Assembly (NCBI GenBank): GCA_945871755.1
Contig: CAMBWV010000086.1
Span: forward strand, 1 to 5,639
Reading direction: 5' to 3'
DNA: 5,639 nt
Origin: an uncultured Bacteroidales bacterium
Lineage (GTDB): Bacteria > Bacteroidota > Bacteroidia > Bacteroidales > Bacteroidaceae
The translations under genes were made by a program, and so were the position numbers. Below are positions 5,493-5,639 of this stretch, piece after piece; position 1 is the first letter of the stretch; every line of letters starts with the position of its first letter. The notes below the pieces were generated by a model. It ran no database searches. It had not been told where the DNA came from and worked only from the letters and a program-made list of their open reading frames with translations.

Positions 5493-5639
5493 CTACCTAA
5501 AAATTAACCAATAATATTTGAAGTAAGCCGTCAAATAGTCAGAAAAATCTACATTTAGCTGTTGAACAGCAGAACACAGAAATGTTGCCAAGGCCATGGA
5601 GTAACGTGAAAGTACCGCACCTTGCTTGCAAGGTGTGAG
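5493..5639 (-). other. 48-codon open frame running in from the window edge, possible C-terminus of an upstream gene
   Basis: Read on the minus strand from the last base, one frame stays open for 48 codons and stops with TAG at 5493-5495. The product ends with an aromatic stretch (FSDYLTAYFKYYWLIFR). No family was recognised. The bases also contain a 7-bp hairpin (5618-5635), so this may equally be non-coding upstream DNA. Nothing else is seen between 5477 and 5639. Confidence 0.2.
5618..5635. repeat. 7-bp hairpin near the window end
   Basis: CACCTTG and CAAGGTG form a perfect stem with loop CTTG. It has no T-run on either side within the window. It could be part of a terminator or repeat that continues outside. 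Confidence 0.3.

Noticed and set aside
1..5639. CRISPR array, tRNA or rRNA genes
   Set aside because: No regularly spaced direct repeats, no cloverleaf-like segment and no rRNA-like sequence were seen on either strand.

Overview
The window looks like chromosomal DNA of a Bacteroidales bacterium, probably Prevotella/Segatella-like. Three things point there: the secreted and envelope protein families, the AT-rich leaders without Shine-Dalgarno sequences, and a perfect Bacteroidetes-type -7 box (TATCTTTG, consensus TAnnTTTG) upstream of the first gene. The genus is an inference; no marker gene is present.

All four convincing genes lie on the minus strand and read from high to low coordinates. 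In transcription order they are: (1) a 232-residue secreted protein of a conserved Bacteroidetes type with an LPP20/FlgT-like core (4565-5263); (2) a 387-residue membrane protein that is a CHASE2 sensor domain with four membrane segments and no output domain (3121-4284); (3) a 627-residue secreted protein with a FecR/SH3-like N-terminus, a charged helical middle and a C-terminal transglutaminase-like domain with an intact Cys-His-Asp triad (1001-2884); (4) a 298-residue secreted protein with an LPP20/FlgT-like N-terminal half and a DUF4384-like C-terminal half (88-984). Genes 3 and 4 are 16 bp apart. Genes 1/2 and 2/3 are separated by 280 and 236 bp, and each gap holds a large fold-back.

Regulation and non-coding structure: a promoter candidate at 5469-5476 is followed at the expected start point by a 12-bp perfect palindrome (5454-5465) and a leader of about 200 nt with nested pairings. 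The 1/2 gap contains a 19-bp hairpin (4413-4457) that pairs fully only as minus-strand RNA. The 2/3 gap is mostly a 190-bp MITE-like element (2926-3115) with perfect 20-bp terminal inverted repeats. Its 11-bp core recurs in the leader of gene 1. A weak terminator hairpin lies beyond gene 4 (27-44). The upstream end (5477-5639) has no certain gene, only a 48-codon open frame that may be the tail of a gene outside the window.

Together the genes suggest an envelope-located sensing or processing module: an inner-membrane CHASE2 protein facing the periplasm and three exported partners, one of them a probable thiol enzyme. The domain calls come from reading the sequence. The shared function is inference.
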